A stretch of DNA of 64,000 nt from Dickeya lacustris (GCF_029635795.1 NZ_CP114280.1:3348001-3412000); one strand, 5' to 3'. Shown: positions 8,062 through 17,294, counted from the first letter of the stretch. Numbers and translations: made by a program. Notes: generated by a model not told the origin, from the sequence alone.

Positions 8062-8856
8062 ATGTCGCAAACCGTGTCGCGAACTGAACGCCGTTACCAC
8101 CTGGCGGTGGTGTGGTTGATATTGCTGATTCTGATACTGCCGCTGCTCGCCACGCTCGGTTATGCGCTGGCGACCGAGTGGGGGGCGACCATTTTGCCCA
8201 ATGGGTTGACCCTGAGATGGTTTACGGAACTGTGGCTCGATAGCCGCTTTTTGGTCGCGCTGGGCCATTCACTGCTGATTTGCCTGGGCGCGCTGGTGTT
8301 CTCGCTGCTGCTGGTGTTACCTGCCATGTTCGTCATTGCCTGGGCGTTTCCGGCGCTCGATGGGCTGATGAACGTGCTGATTTTGCTGCCGTTCGCGGTG
8401 CCGCCGGTGGTGTCATCGGTCGGGCTGTTGCAGCTCTATTCTGCCGCGCCGCTGGCGCTGACCGGCACGCCGTGGATTCTTATTGGCTGCTATTTCACCA
8501 TCGCGCTGCCGTTTATTTACCGCGCTATTGCCAACAACATGCAGGCCATCAACCTGCAAGAGCTGCTGGACGCCGCGCACCTGCTCGGTGCCAGCACCTG
8601 GCAAGCGGCGCTGTGGGTGGTGCTGCCTAACCTGCGTAAAGGGGTGATGGTGGCGGTCTTGCTGTCGTTTTCATTCCTGATAGGCGAGTTTGTGTTTGCC
8701 AACCTGCTGGCGGGCACTAACTACGAAACCTTGCAGGTCTATCTCTATAACAAACGCAATGACAGCGGGCATTTCACCAGCGCGCTGGTTATCTCCTATT
8801 TTCTGGTGGTGCTGCTGGTGACTTGGCTGGCGAATGCGCTGAACCGCAGGCAATAA
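8062..8856 (+). CDS. ABC transporter permease 2
   Basis: 264 aa with six predicted membrane segments and the EAA loop ELLDAAHLLGASTWQAALWVVLPNLRKG. The start at 8062 follows GGAGG at a good distance, 20 bases after the previous stop. It belongs to the MalG/PotC/PhnV-like class. With the upstream permease it forms the heterodimeric membrane channel energised by the ATPase at 8873. Confidence 0.88.
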   Translation: MSQTVSRTERRYHLAVVWLILLILILPLLATLGYALATEWGATILPNGLTLRWFTELWLDSRFLVALGHSLLICLGALVFSLLLVLPAMFVIAWAFPALDGLMNVLILLPFAVPPVVSSVGLLQLYSAAPLALTGTPWILIGCYFTIALPFIYRAIANNMQAINLQELLDAAHLLGASTWQAALWVVLPNLRKGVMVAVLLSFSFLIGEFVFANLLAGTNYETLQVYLYNKRNDSGHFTSALVISYFLVVLLVTWLANALNRRQ

Positions 8857-8872
8857 AAGGGATTCGCTGAAT

Positions 8873-9865
8873 ATGGCTTACCTTGATGTGATGAATTTGA
8901 ATAAGCACTACGGGCCAACCCGGGTGTTTCAGGATATCCACTTTTCGGCGGATGAAGGTGAGTTCGTCACGCTGTTAGGGCCGAGTGGCTGCGGTAAATC
9001 GACGCTGCTGCGCTGCCTGGCCGGGTTAACGTCGGTCGATAGCGGCAACATTCTGCTGCAAGGGCGTGACATCGTGCCGCTGTCGCCGCAACAGCGTGAT
9101 ATCGGCATGGTGTTCCAGAACTACGCACTGTTTCCCAACATGACCGTGGAAGGCAATGTGGCGTTTGGCCTGAAGATGCAGAAGCTGCCTGCCGTCGAGA
9201 TTCACAACCGGGTCGAGGAAGTGCTGGCGCTGGTGGAATTGGGCGATTATGCCCGTCGTTATCCGCATCAGTTGTCCGGCGGCCAGTGTCAGCGCGTGGC
9301 GCTGGCCCGTTCGCTGGTGACGCGTCCACGTTTGCTGCTGCTCGATGAACCCCTGTCGGCGTTGGATGCGCGTATTCGTCGCCACCTGCGTGAGCAGATT
9401 CGCCGCATCCAGCAGGAACTGAAGCTGACCGCCATTTTCGTTACGCACGATCAAGAAGAGGCGCTGACGTTATCCGATCGTATCGTACTGATGAACAAAG
9501 GCGAAATCGTGCAAAACGGCGATGCCGAATCGCTCTACACCCAACCGGCTAACCTGTTCGCCGCTGGATTCATCGGCAGCTATAACCTGTTGAACGCCGA
9601 CGAAGCAACGAGCCTGACCGGTGGGCAGTTTGCCGGCCAGGTGGCGCTGCGCCCGGAGTCGGTGCGCCTGTGCGCGCCGGAGCAGGGGCTGGCCGGGGAA
9701 ATCCTTGGCCACAGCCTGCTTGGTAACGTTGTACGCTACCGGGTGCGCATCAGCGGCGTGGCGCTGTCGGTGGATGTGCTCAACCGCTCGGTGGCGGACT
9801 TATACCCGGCTGGCAGCCGGGTCGGGGTGCAGATTGACCTCGATGCGCTACGTGAGGTGGCGTAA
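8873..9865 (+). CDS. ABC transporter ATP-binding protein
   Basis: 330 aa. Walker A GPSGCGKST (about 36-44), Q-loop VFQNYALFP, signature LSGGQCQRVALARSL, Walker B LLLLDEPLSALD and switch FVTHDQEEALTLSD are all intact. The C-terminal ~90 residues form a TOBE-like regulatory domain (QVALRPESVRL). It belongs to the PotA/FbpC/PhnT group. It is the last gene of the operon starting at 5307. The convergent lysR follows after 12 bases, so any terminator must lie in lysR. Confidence 0.92.
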   Translation: MAYLDVMNLNKHYGPTRVFQDIHFSADEGEFVTLLGPSGCGKSTLLRCLAGLTSVDSGNILLQGRDIVPLSPQQRDIGMVFQNYALFPNMTVEGNVAFGLKMQKLPAVEIHNRVEEVLALVELGDYARRYPHQLSGGQCQRVALARSLVTRPRLLLLDEPLSALDARIRRHLREQIRRIQQELKLTAIFVTHDQEEALTLSDRIVLMNKGEIVQNGDAESLYTQPANLFAAGFIGSYNLLNADEATSLTGGQFAGQVALRPESVRLCAPEQGLAGEILGHSLLGNVVRYRVRISGVALSVDVLNRSVADLYPAGSRVGVQIDLDALREVA

Positions 9866-9877
9866 AAGGGTGTATTT

Positions 9878-10813
9878 TCAGCGCGGATTAGCTGCCAACG
9901 CGTGCTGTAACCTCGCAGGGAATTTTTCGGCAAAGGCAATTAACTGCCCGGTGAATTGCGCCACCAGCGCCGAGGCCGGGCGGTGCAGCGGGCGAATCAG
10001 GCTGACGGTAAAGGGAACATCAATACTAAAGCGGCGTACCGCCACTGCGCCGCTGCTGGCGTAATCTACCGCCGTCAGCGGATTAACGATAGACACCCCG
10101 ACGCCAGCGCGCACCATCGCGCACACCGAGGCGGCGCTGTGGGTATCCAACACCAGCCGCCTGGCAACACCGGCTTGCTCAAACTGTTGGTCAAGCAATT
10201 GCCGATAACTGTCGGTGCTGGAGAGGCTGACGAACGGCTGGTCGAGGAAATCCTCCGGCGTCAGCACCGCCTTGCGCGCCAGTGCATGGCCGATAGGCAG
10301 TACACAGACCTCGTTGAGTTCCATCAGCGTTTGCCGCTCGGTGCCAGCGGGCGTATTCAGATTTTCCGTTAGCCCCAGATCGTGGCGTTGGGCCGATAAC
10401 CACTCTTCCAGCAGCGGCGATTCTTGCGGAATGACGTGCAAGTTGAGTTCGGGGTAGCGTGCCAGCAATGGCTGGCACACCTCGGGCAGTAACGACTGGG
10501 AGAACACTGGCAGGCAAGCTACCGACAGCGGCGCTTGCCGGAACTGGCGGATATCCTGCGCGGCGTTGATGATGCGCTCCAGCCCGTAATAAGAGTGCTG
10601 CACTTCCTCAAATAACTGTAACCCCTGTGCGGTGGGGTGTAATCGCCCGCGAATACGCTCGAACAGCGGCATCTGCACCAGATGCTCGAAGCGTGCCAGC
10701 TCGCGGCTGACGGTGGGCTGCGAGGTGTTAAGCAGCACGGCGGCTTCCGTCAGGTTGCCGGTGGTCATCACCGCGTGAAAAATCTCGATGTGGCGCAGGG
10801 AGACAGCGGTCAT
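9878..10813 (-). CDS. lysR: LysR, activator of lysA
   Basis: 311 aa from the ATG at 10813 (MTAVSLRHIEIFHAVMTTGNLTEAA), the same length as E. coli LysR. The N-terminal helix-turn-helix is TEAAVLLNTSQPTVSRELARFE and a LysR substrate-binding domain follows. LysR activates lysA when diaminopimelate accumulates and is repressed by lysine. An upstream in-frame ATG at 10891 would add 26 residues that do not look like the family and lie in the shared promoter. It is divergent from lysA, as in E. coli. Confidence 0.93.
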   Translation of the reverse strand: MTAVSLRHIEIFHAVMTTGNLTEAAVLLNTSQPTVSRELARFEHLVQMPLFERIRGRLHPTAQGLQLFEEVQHSYYGLERIINAAQDIRQFRQAPLSVACLPVFSQSLLPEVCQPLLARYPELNLHVIPQESPLLEEWLSAQRHDLGLTENLNTPAGTERQTLMELNEVCVLPIGHALARKAVLTPEDFLDQPFVSLSSTDSYRQLLDQQFEQAGVARRLVLDTHSAASVCAMVRAGVGVSIVNPLTAVDYASSGAVAVRRFSIDVPFTVSLIRPLHRPASALVAQFTGQLIAFAEKFPARLQHALAANPR

Positions 10814-10819
10814 AGGCGG

Positions 10820-10909
10820 TTCATTCCATATCAAAAATGAATAGAGTCTTTGAAAAAGGATATTGGAATTATAGTGTGCGGGCCAGCACAATTCGGGTTA
10901 TCTGATAAC
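10820..10909. promoter_or_regulatory. lysR-lysA divergent control region
   Basis: Two inverted repeats lie in the 113-base gap: TTCATT (10820-10825) with AATGAA (10836-10841), spaced 10, which fits a LysR-type T-N11-A box; and GTTATC-T-GATAAC (10897-10909), 17 bases before the lysA start. The first is the better LysR-box candidate. Assignment is by position and form only. Confidence 0.6.
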
Positions 10910-10926
10910 GTCTCGGTACTCTATCC

Positions 10927-12189
10927 ATGCCACACGATCTGAATAACCTCTCTCATGCGCTAAACGTGCAAAGCCTGCGTGCGCTGCCTGCCCAATTTGG
11001 TTGCCCGCTGTGGGCTTATGATGCCGCCACTATCGTTGAGCGCATCGGCCAGTTGCGCCAGTTCGATACCATCCGTTTCGCGCAGAAAGCCTGTTCCAAC
11101 CTGCATATTCTGGCGTTGATGCGCCAGCAGGGTGTTAAGGTGGATTCGGTGTCGCTTGGCGAAATCGAACGGGCGCTGGCCGCCGGTTTTGAACCGGGCA
11201 CTGACGCACACGAGATAGTGTTTACCGCCGATGTGCTGGATGACGCCACGCTGCAACGGGTGCATGAGCTGGCTATTCCGGTGAACGCCGGTTCTATCGA
11301 TATGCTGCATCAACTGGGCGAGCGCTCGCCGGGCCACCCGGTGTGGCTGCGTATTAACCCCGGTTTTGGCCATGGGCACAGCCAGAAGACCAATACCGGC
11401 GGTGAAAACAGCAAACACGGTATCTGGTATGCCGATTTACCGCAGGCGCTGGAGGCGTTGAGCCGTTACCGCCTGAAACTCATCGGCGTCCATATGCACA
11501 TTGGCTCCGGCGTCGATTACCGGCATCTGGAGCAGGTTTGTGAGGCGATGGTGCAGCAGGTGCTGGCCGTCGGGCAGGATCTGGAGGCGATTTCTGCCGG
11601 TGGTGGCTTGTCGATTCCCTATCACCACGGCGGCGAGAGTATTGATACCCAACACTATTACGGCCTGTGGAACCGCGCGCGCGAGCAGATTGCCGCTCAT
11701 CTGGGGCATCCGGTGACATTAGAAATCGAGCCGGGGCGTTTTCTGGTGGCGGAGTCTGGCGTACTGGTGGCGCAGGTGCGTGCGGTAAAAGACATGGGCA
11801 GCCGTCATTTCGTGCTGGTGGATGCCGGATTTAGTGACCTGATGCGCCCGGCGATGTACGGCAGTTATCACCACATTACGCTGTTGCCGGGCGACGGGCG
11901 TGACCTGAGCCAGTCCGCATTGCACGATACGGTGGTGGCGGGGCCGCTGTGCGAGTCCGGCGATGTGTTCACCCAGCAGGCCGGTGGCGGTGTGGAGACG
12001 ATAGCCCTGCCATCGGCACAGGTCGGTGACTATTTAGTGTTTCATGATACCGGCGCGTACGGCGCGTCGATGTCGTCCAACTACAACAGTCGCCCGCTGA
12101 TTGCCGAAGTGCTGTTTGAGCAAGGCCAGCCTAGGCTGATTCGCCGCCGCCAGACGCTGGACGAGCTGCTGGCGCTGGAGCGCGTCTAA
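10927..12189 (+). CDS. lysA: Diaminopimelate decarboxylase
   Basis: 420 aa (E. coli LysA 420). It decarboxylates meso-diaminopimelate to L-lysine, the last step of lysine synthesis. The PLP lysine is Lys54 in RFAQKACSNL. HIGSG, the Gly-rich phosphate loop SAGGGLSIPY, EPGRFLVAESG and the C-terminal CESGDVF and GAYGASMSSNYNSRP carry the active site across the dimer. Divergent from lysR. The gene has no close downstream partner and is followed by a tandem array. Confidence 0.95.
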   Translation: MPHDLNNLSHALNVQSLRALPAQFGCPLWAYDAATIVERIGQLRQFDTIRFAQKACSNLHILALMRQQGVKVDSVSLGEIERALAAGFEPGTDAHEIVFTADVLDDATLQRVHELAIPVNAGSIDMLHQLGERSPGHPVWLRINPGFGHGHSQKTNTGGENSKHGIWYADLPQALEALSRYRLKLIGVHMHIGSGVDYRHLEQVCEAMVQQVLAVGQDLEAISAGGGLSIPYHHGGESIDTQHYYGLWNRAREQIAAHLGHPVTLEIEPGRFLVAESGVLVAQVRAVKDMGSRHFVLVDAGFSDLMRPAMYGSYHHITLLPGDGRDLSQSALHDTVVAGPLCESGDVFTQQAGGGVETIALPSAQVGDYLVFHDTGAYGASMSSNYNSRPLIAEVLFEQGQPRLIRRRQTLDELLALERV

Positions 12190-12194
12190 GCGCG

Positions 12195-12255
12195 ATGCCG
12201 GTACGTCGGCATGCTGAACGTTGACATGCCGTACGTTAGCATGCCGTACGTTAGC
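12195..12255. repeat. 15-bp tandem array after lysA, about 4 copies
   Basis: One 16-base and three 15-base units (12195-12210, 12211-12225, 12226-12240, 12241-12255) share ATGCyGnACGTyrGC; the last two are identical. The first unit can fold (ATGCCG...CGGCAT). It starts 6 bases after the lysA stop and may stand where a terminator would be expected. Confidence 0.85.
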
Positions 12256-12273
12256 ATAGCCTTACGCGGCGAC

Positions 12274-13284
12274 TTAGCGGGCATAAGGCCCTTTGCTCAC
12301 CGATTCACGCAGTCTTAATGTGCCGGTAAAGGGGGCGATCGCGCTGACGGTTTCCCCTTGTGATAATTTCAGCGCCTGCGATATCGCGGCGCTGATCATC
12401 TCTTCAATCGGTAAATGTACGGTGGACAGCGCCGGGCGCAGATAAGCGGCGCTGGGGATATCATCAAAGCCGAACAGCGACACATCCGCAGGCAACCGTT
12501 TGCCTTGTTCGGATAATGCTTTCATTGCCCCGATGCACATATCGTCATTGCTGCAAAACAGCGCGCTAAAACTCACTTCATGGGCCAGCAGTTCCCGTAC
12601 CGCCTGATATCCGCCGGGCACCAAATTATCGCCATGGATAACCCGCAGAGGTTCGTATGCGATGCGATGGTGAGCCAGCGCCTGACGATAGCCGACCAGC
12701 CGGGCGCGCGCCGTTGGCGTGTTGATGGGGCCAGTGATACAGGCGATTTCACGGTGCCCTTGCTGTACCAGGTAATCGGTCAACTGGAATACCGCCCGCT
12801 GTTGCTCAAACCAGACGCAGCGCTCTGGTGCCAGCGGTAAATGCCGGTTGATGACCACGATAGGCACCGCCGAGCGCTCCAGTAGCGCCATCAGCGCGGT
12901 ATCCGACATATGACGGGTATAGAGCACAATGGCGTCGCAGCGGCGATCGGCCAGTAATTGCACCGCCTGTTGCTCGTCTTCCGGCGTATCGTGGCCGTCG
13001 GTGACGATCAGGTGTTTACCGCTGGTTTCGGTGCGTTCTGCGGCGCGGCGCAACAGGCGGCCAAAATAAGGGCCGTCGAAATTGGAGACCACTAACCCAA
13101 GGCTGCTGGAACTGCGCTGCGCCAGCGAACGCGCCAGAAAGTTGGGGCGATAGCCCAGCTCTTCCATCGCTTTGAATACGGCATCACGCGTACTTTGCTT
13201 CACCTGGCCTGTGCCGTTGAGCACCCGTGATACCGTGGCTTTGGATACGCCGGCATGCCTTGCCACATCAAGCATGGTCATCAT
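12274..13284 (-). CDS. LacI-family repressor of the beta-glucoside PTS locus (AscG-like)
   Basis: 336 aa from the ATG at 13284 (MMTMLDVARHAGVSKATVSRVLNGTG), chosen because AGGGAAGG precedes it and family members begin there; an upstream ATG would add a non-family extension. The N-terminal helix-turn-helix and hinge ([21 protein letters not shown]) precede a periplasmic-binding-like sugar domain. Overall it resembles E. coli AscG. It is on the same strand as the PTS IIA gene upstream and probably acts on the palindromes at 13749-13857. Confidence 0.88.
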   Translation of the reverse strand: MMTMLDVARHAGVSKATVSRVLNGTGQVKQSTRDAVFKAMEELGYRPNFLARSLAQRSSSSLGLVVSNFDGPYFGRLLRRAAERTETSGKHLIVTDGHDTPEDEQQAVQLLADRRCDAIVLYTRHMSDTALMALLERSAVPIVVINRHLPLAPERCVWFEQQRAVFQLTDYLVQQGHREIACITGPINTPTARARLVGYRQALAHHRIAYEPLRVIHGDNLVPGGYQAVRELLAHEVSFSALFCSNDDMCIGAMKALSEQGKRLPADVSLFGFDDIPSAAYLRPALSTVHLPIEEMISAAISQALKLSQGETVSAIAPFTGTLRLRESVSKGPYAR

Positions 13285-13410
13285 CGTTTGTACCTTCCCT
13301 GTTTTCCCGAGGTCTGTCACAGCGTTGTGGTTAATCTTGGCCACATACTAGCACACTGGAACGCTATCAGCGGGAGCCGGACGGAATATCCTTACCTTTT
13401 GCGACGATAA

Positions 13411-13737
13411 TCAGGCCGATGAGCGGCCGAACAGCTCCTTGCGCAGCAATACCATCTCTTGCGCCAGATCCCGACATAGCATGGCGGTCATCAGGTGATC
13501 CTGCGCGTGTACCATGATCAGATTAACCGGCACTTTGCCTTCGCCCTCATCCAGCCCGATCAGCCGGGTCTGGATCTGGTGGGCCGCTTTCGCCGCCTCC
13601 TGTGAGGCCAGCAGCTGTGCGTCGGCCTGTGCCCAGTCCTGCGCTCGGGCGGCCTGAATCGCCATCATGGCGCTGGAACGCGCTTCGCCTGCGTTGATCA
13701 GCAGTTCCATCACCGTCTGTTCCATATCCAATTCCAT
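13411..13737 (-). CDS. PTS lactose/cellobiose-family EIIA
   Basis: 108 aa, all-helical IIA of the Lac family. The motif MVHAQDHLMTAM carries His77, the expected phosphorylation site (receiving phosphate from HPr), and His81. It passes the phosphate to the IIB at 16800. It is divergent from IIC, GH1 and IIB and placed with the LacI gene instead, so one PTS is split over two transcripts from a shared control region. Confidence 0.9.
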   Translation of the reverse strand: MELDMEQTVMELLINAGEARSSAMMAIQAARAQDWAQADAQLLASQEAAKAAHQIQTRLIGLDEGEGKVPVNLIMVHAQDHLMTAMLCRDLAQEMVLLRKELFGRSSA

Positions 13738-13748
13738 CTCATCATCCT

Positions 13749-13857
13749 ATTGGTATGCCAAAATTGGTGTTTTTCATGTTATTGGAATTCCAGTGTTGGC
13801 TTGTGAGAACAATGTCACAGAAAAATTATTCGTTTGTTTTATTTTTGGTATGCCAAA
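13749..13857. promoter_or_regulatory. Three palindromic operator-like sites in the divergent IIA/IIC promoter
   Basis: ATTGGTATGCCAAA (13749-13762) and TTTGGTATGCCAAA (13844-13857) are near-identical inverted repeats with TTGG/CCAA arms. TGGAATTCCA (13782-13791) is a third palindrome between them. Centres lie about 31 and 64 bases apart, so looping or cooperative binding by a LacI-type tetramer is possible. The AscG-like repressor next door is the natural candidate. Confidence 0.7.
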
Positions 13858-13969
13858 CGCGAGAGCGCTGAACCTGCCGTCCATCTTCCGCGCGTAACGG
13901 CCACTACAGGAGCGGACGCTCCTGATAACAACAACCCCTGAAATACAGGTAAATCAAAGAGGTGGAGTT

Positions 13970-15316
13970 ATGTCATTCCAGGATAGGGCCATCGATTCAC
14001 TCGGGTCGTTCGCCAACCAGTTCAACAGCCTGAGATACATCATGGCGATCAAAGCCTCGTTCATCACGCTGATGCCGGTGATCATCGTGGGCGCGTTCTC
14101 TGTATTGATCTCCAACATGGTGCTGGACCCGAAGAACGGGCTGGCGAGTTTCGCTCTGTTTTCATTTCTGGCACCGCTCAAACCGATCATGAGCGGTATT
14201 AACTACGCTACGCTGAACTTCCTCACTATCGGCGCGGTGTTCCTGATAGGCATCGAGCTTGGCAAGATCAACGGCTCTCGTAGCCTGTTCCCCGGCTTGC
14301 TGGCGGTGATCTGCTTTATTTCTATTACCCCGACCACCATTGATATGGTGATAAACGGCCAGACGCTGCCGGTGAAAGACGTGCTGGCGCGCCAGTTCTC
14401 CGACACCAAGAGCCTGTTTCTCGGCATGTTTATCGCCATTGCGTCGGTGGAAATCTACTCGAAGCTGGAATCGGTAGACCGGCTGCGCATCAAGATGCCA
14501 GATAGCGTGCCGCCGAATGTGTCCGCGTCGTTTTCGGCGCTGATCCCGGCGATCATCACCGTCACGCTGGTCGCGACCTTCGGGTTTACCTTCCAGAAAG
14601 TGACCGGCATGTACCTGTATGACGCCATCTATATGGTGGTGCAACAGCCGCTGGAGTCGGTCGTGCAGAGCCTGCCGGGGCTGTTGATTCTGATGTTCGT
14701 GGCGCAACTGTTCTGGGTTATCGGTATTCACGGTAACCAGATGATCAAACCGATTCGCGAACCGCTGTTGCTAGGGGCGATTGCGGTGAACATGACCGCG
14801 TTTGAGCAGGGGCATGAAGTACCGAACATCATCACCATGCCGTTCTGGGACGTGTACATGAGTATCGGCGGGTCTGGGTTGACCATCGGGTTGCTGCTGG
14901 CGGTGATGATCGCCTCTAAACGTCGCGAAATGAAAGAGATCGCCAAGATTTCCTTCGGCCCAGGTGTCTTCAACATCAATGAACCGGTGATTTTCGGCAT
15001 GCCTATCATGCTCAACCCGATTCTGGCTATCCCGTTCATCATCACGCCGCTGGTGACCGGCACCATCGGTTACTTCGCCACCAGCATGGGCTTTGCCGGT
15101 AAAGCGGTGGTGATGGTGCCCTGGACTACGCCGCCGTTGATTAACGCCTGGCTGTCTACCGCCGGTTCGATGGGGGCGGTTGCGACACAGGTGGTGTGCA
15201 TCATCGTCGCCACCCTGATTTACCTGCCGTTTGTCAAAGTGGCGTCTCGTCGTGCTGAGCAGGCGCAGCGTGAGGCGGAGTTAGAGGCCGCGGCACAGGC
15301 CAATGCATTGAAATAA
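13970..15316 (+). CDS. PTS lactose/cellobiose-family EIIC permease
   Basis: 448 aa with about ten membrane segments. It is the sugar-translocating subunit of the Chb/Lac family, with the conserved segment FWVIGIHGNQ and INEPVIFGMPI. It moves a beta-glucoside or diglucoside across the inner membrane while IIB phosphorylates it. The start at 13970 has GGTGGAG upstream. It heads the transcript IIC-GH1-IIB. A perfect 12-bp palindrome (GTATTGCAATAC, 15322-15333) lies between it and the glucosidase. Confidence 0.92.
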   Translation: MSFQDRAIDSLGSFANQFNSLRYIMAIKASFITLMPVIIVGAFSVLISNMVLDPKNGLASFALFSFLAPLKPIMSGINYATLNFLTIGAVFLIGIELGKINGSRSLFPGLLAVICFISITPTTIDMVINGQTLPVKDVLARQFSDTKSLFLGMFIAIASVEIYSKLESVDRLRIKMPDSVPPNVSASFSALIPAIITVTLVATFGFTFQKVTGMYLYDAIYMVVQQPLESVVQSLPGLLILMFVAQLFWVIGIHGNQMIKPIREPLLLGAIAVNMTAFEQGHEVPNIITMPFWDVYMSIGGSGLTIGLLLAVMIASKRREMKEIAKISFGPGVFNINEPVIFGMPIMLNPILAIPFIITPLVTGTIGYFATSMGFAGKAVVMVPWTTPPLINAWLSTAGSMGAVATQVVCIIVATLIYLPFVKVASRRAEQAQREAELEAAAQANALK

Positions 15317-15354
15317 TGAATGTATTGCAATACTGAATCTAAGGGAGAGCGGTA

Positions 15355-16791
15355 ATGAGCAAGGTATCAATGACCCTGCCTGAGGGCTTTATTCTGGGGG
15401 CGGCGGCGTCCGCCTGGCAGACCGAGGGGTGGTCAGGCAAGAAAAACGGGCAGGATTCCTATCTGGACCTGTGGTACAAGCGGGATCGTCAGGTGTGGCA
15501 CAACGGTTACGGCCCGGCTGTCGCCACCGATTTCTATAACCGCTACCGTGAAGACGTGGCGCTGATGAAGCAGACCGGGCTGACGCACTTTCGTACCTCG
15601 ATTAACTGGTCGCGCTTCATGCTGGATTATGAAAACGGCGTGGTGGATGAAGAGTACGCCGCTTACATCGATAATCTGATCGACGAAATGCAGCGTGAAG
15701 GCATCGAACCGATGCTGTGCTTAGAGCACTATGAGCTCCCGGCGGTGCTGTTCGAGAAATATCAGGGCTGGTCGTCGAAGCAGGTGGTGGAGTGGTTCGT
15801 GCAGTACGCCGACGCGGTATTTGCCCGCTACGCCGGTAAGGTCAAACGCTGGTTTACCTTTAATGAGCCGATTGTGGTGCAGACCCGCGTGTATCTGGAT
15901 GCGGTGCGCTACCCTTATCAGCAGGATACCGGCACCTGGATGCAGTGGAACCACCATAAAAACCTGGCGACGGCCAAAGTGGTGCAACGGTTTCGCGACA
16001 AAGGTTACCACCTGCAAGGGGGCAGCATCGGGGTGATCCTGAACCCGGAAGTCACCTATCCGCGCTCCAGTGCCGCGCATGATGTTGAGGCGGCGCGCCT
16101 GTATGACCTGTTCTATAACCGAGTCTTTCTCGACCCGGCGCTGAAAGGCGAATACCCGGCGGAATTACTGGCGCTGCTGGAAAAGCATCAGGTGAAGTGG
16201 GATTACGACGCGCAAGAGCTGGCGATTATCCGCGCCAATACCGTGGATGAGGTGGGTATTAATCTCTACTACCCGCACCGGGTCAAAGCCCCCAGCCGGG
16301 CCTGGAACAGCAACACGCCGTTCCACCCAGCTTACTATTACGAGCATTTCGAATTGCCCGGCCGCCGGATGAATAAGTCGCGCGGTTGGGAGATCAACCC
16401 CCGCATTATTTACGACATGGCGATGCGCCTGAAGGATGAATACGGCAACGTGCCCTGGTTTGTGTCGGAAAACGGTATGGGGATTGAAAATGAAGGCCAG
16501 TTCAAAGACAGCCACGGCGTGATACAGGACGACTACCGTATTGCGTTTATCGCCGAGCATCTTTACTGGACGCTAAAAGCACGCGAAGACGGTGCCAACT
16601 GCCAGGGTTATATGCTGTGGGCGTTTACTGACAATGTGTCGCCGATGAACGCCTTTAAAAACCGTTACGGCCTGATTGAAATCGATCTGGAACACGATCG
16701 GCAGCGCAGAGCGAAGAAATCAGCCGGATGGTTCCGACAGGTACGGGACAGCGGCGTGCTGGCGTTCGAACTGGACGATGAAGAGAAATAG
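15355..16791 (+). CDS. GH1 6-phospho-beta-glucosidase
   Basis: 478 aa, glycoside hydrolase family 1. The acid/base is in WFTFNEPIV and the nucleophile in WFVSENGMG. The family start LPEGFILGAAASAWQTEG binds the glucose ring. It cleaves the phosphorylated beta-glucoside imported by the linked PTS into glucose 6-phosphate and the aglycone or glucose. Context (soluble, directly between IIC and IIB) fixes the phospho-substrate role better than the sequence alone. In plant-associated bacteria such loci serve cellobiose or aryl-glucosides; which one is not decided here. Confidence 0.92.
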   Translation: MSKVSMTLPEGFILGAAASAWQTEGWSGKKNGQDSYLDLWYKRDRQVWHNGYGPAVATDFYNRYREDVALMKQTGLTHFRTSINWSRFMLDYENGVVDEEYAAYIDNLIDEMQREGIEPMLCLEHYELPAVLFEKYQGWSSKQVVEWFVQYADAVFARYAGKVKRWFTFNEPIVVQTRVYLDAVRYPYQQDTGTWMQWNHHKNLATAKVVQRFRDKGYHLQGGSIGVILNPEVTYPRSSAAHDVEAARLYDLFYNRVFLDPALKGEYPAELLALLEKHQVKWDYDAQELAIIRANTVDEVGINLYYPHRVKAPSRAWNSNTPFHPAYYYEHFELPGRRMNKSRGWEINPRIIYDMAMRLKDEYGNVPWFVSENGMGIENEGQFKDSHGVIQDDYRIAFIAEHLYWTLKAREDGANCQGYMLWAFTDNVSPMNAFKNRYGLIEIDLEHDRQRRAKKSAGWFRQVRDSGVLAFELDDEEK

Positions 16792-16799
16792 GGGGAAAG

Positions 16800-17117
16800 A
16801 TGAAACGGATCGTACTGGCCTGCTCAGCAGGCATGTCTACCTCGCTGGTGGTGACCAAAATGGAAAAAGAAGCCGCGGCGCGGGGTATGGAATATCAGAT
16901 TTACGCTATCCCGGAACAGAACCTGCGTGATGAATTGCAGACTTACGGCAATGACATTATCGCCGTGCTGCTGGGGCCGCAGGTGCGCTTTAAGCTGGCG
17001 GAAAACAAAAAACTGACCGACGAGTATCACATTCCTATCGCCGTTATCGACTCGGTGGCCTACGGCACCCTGAACGGTGCAAAGGTACTCGATCAGGCGC
17101 TGAGTTTGGTAAACTGA
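16800..17117 (+). CDS. PTS lactose/cellobiose-family EIIB
   Basis: 105 aa. The phosphocysteine is Cys8 in the P-loop LACSAGMSTSLV, typical of Chb/Lac IIB. It takes phosphate from IIA and hands it to the sugar bound by IIC. It starts 8 bases after the GH1 stop behind GGGGGAAAG. It is last in the operon and followed by a strong hairpin. Confidence 0.92.
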   Translation: MKRIVLACSAGMSTSLVVTKMEKEAAARGMEYQIYAIPEQNLRDELQTYGNDIIAVLLGPQVRFKLAENKKLTDEYHIPIAVIDSVAYGTLNGAKVLDQALSLVN

Positions 17118-17130
17118 GTCTGATTGCTGT

Positions 17131-17170
17131 AAACGCGAGCCGGTGTAGGATGACGCACCGGTTCGTGTTT
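17131..17170 (+). terminator. Terminator-like hairpin after the PTS operon
   Basis: A 15-bp stem with two G-T pairs (17131-17145 with 17156-17170, core CCGGTG/CACCGG) ends in GTGTTTA. It lies 13 bases after the IIB stop. The T run is short. A second, smaller GC hairpin (GCCCCG/CGGGGC, 17241-17255) lies further on before the GntR gene. Confidence 0.65.
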
Positions 17171-17294
17171 AGGCTGTGGACCTGACGAACGCGGTGTGAA
17201 GCCGCAGTGACGATGACGAAAGGAAGCAGCCTGGTATCCGGCCCCGTGTCGGGGCGGCAGCGGTGTTCAATTCTCGGCCGTTCAGGGTGGCATT

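Noticed and set aside
13802..13819. TGTGA...TCACA, a possible CRP site in the PTS promoter region
   Set aside because: The spacer is 8 bases where CRP needs 6. It may still bind something, but I do not call it CRP.
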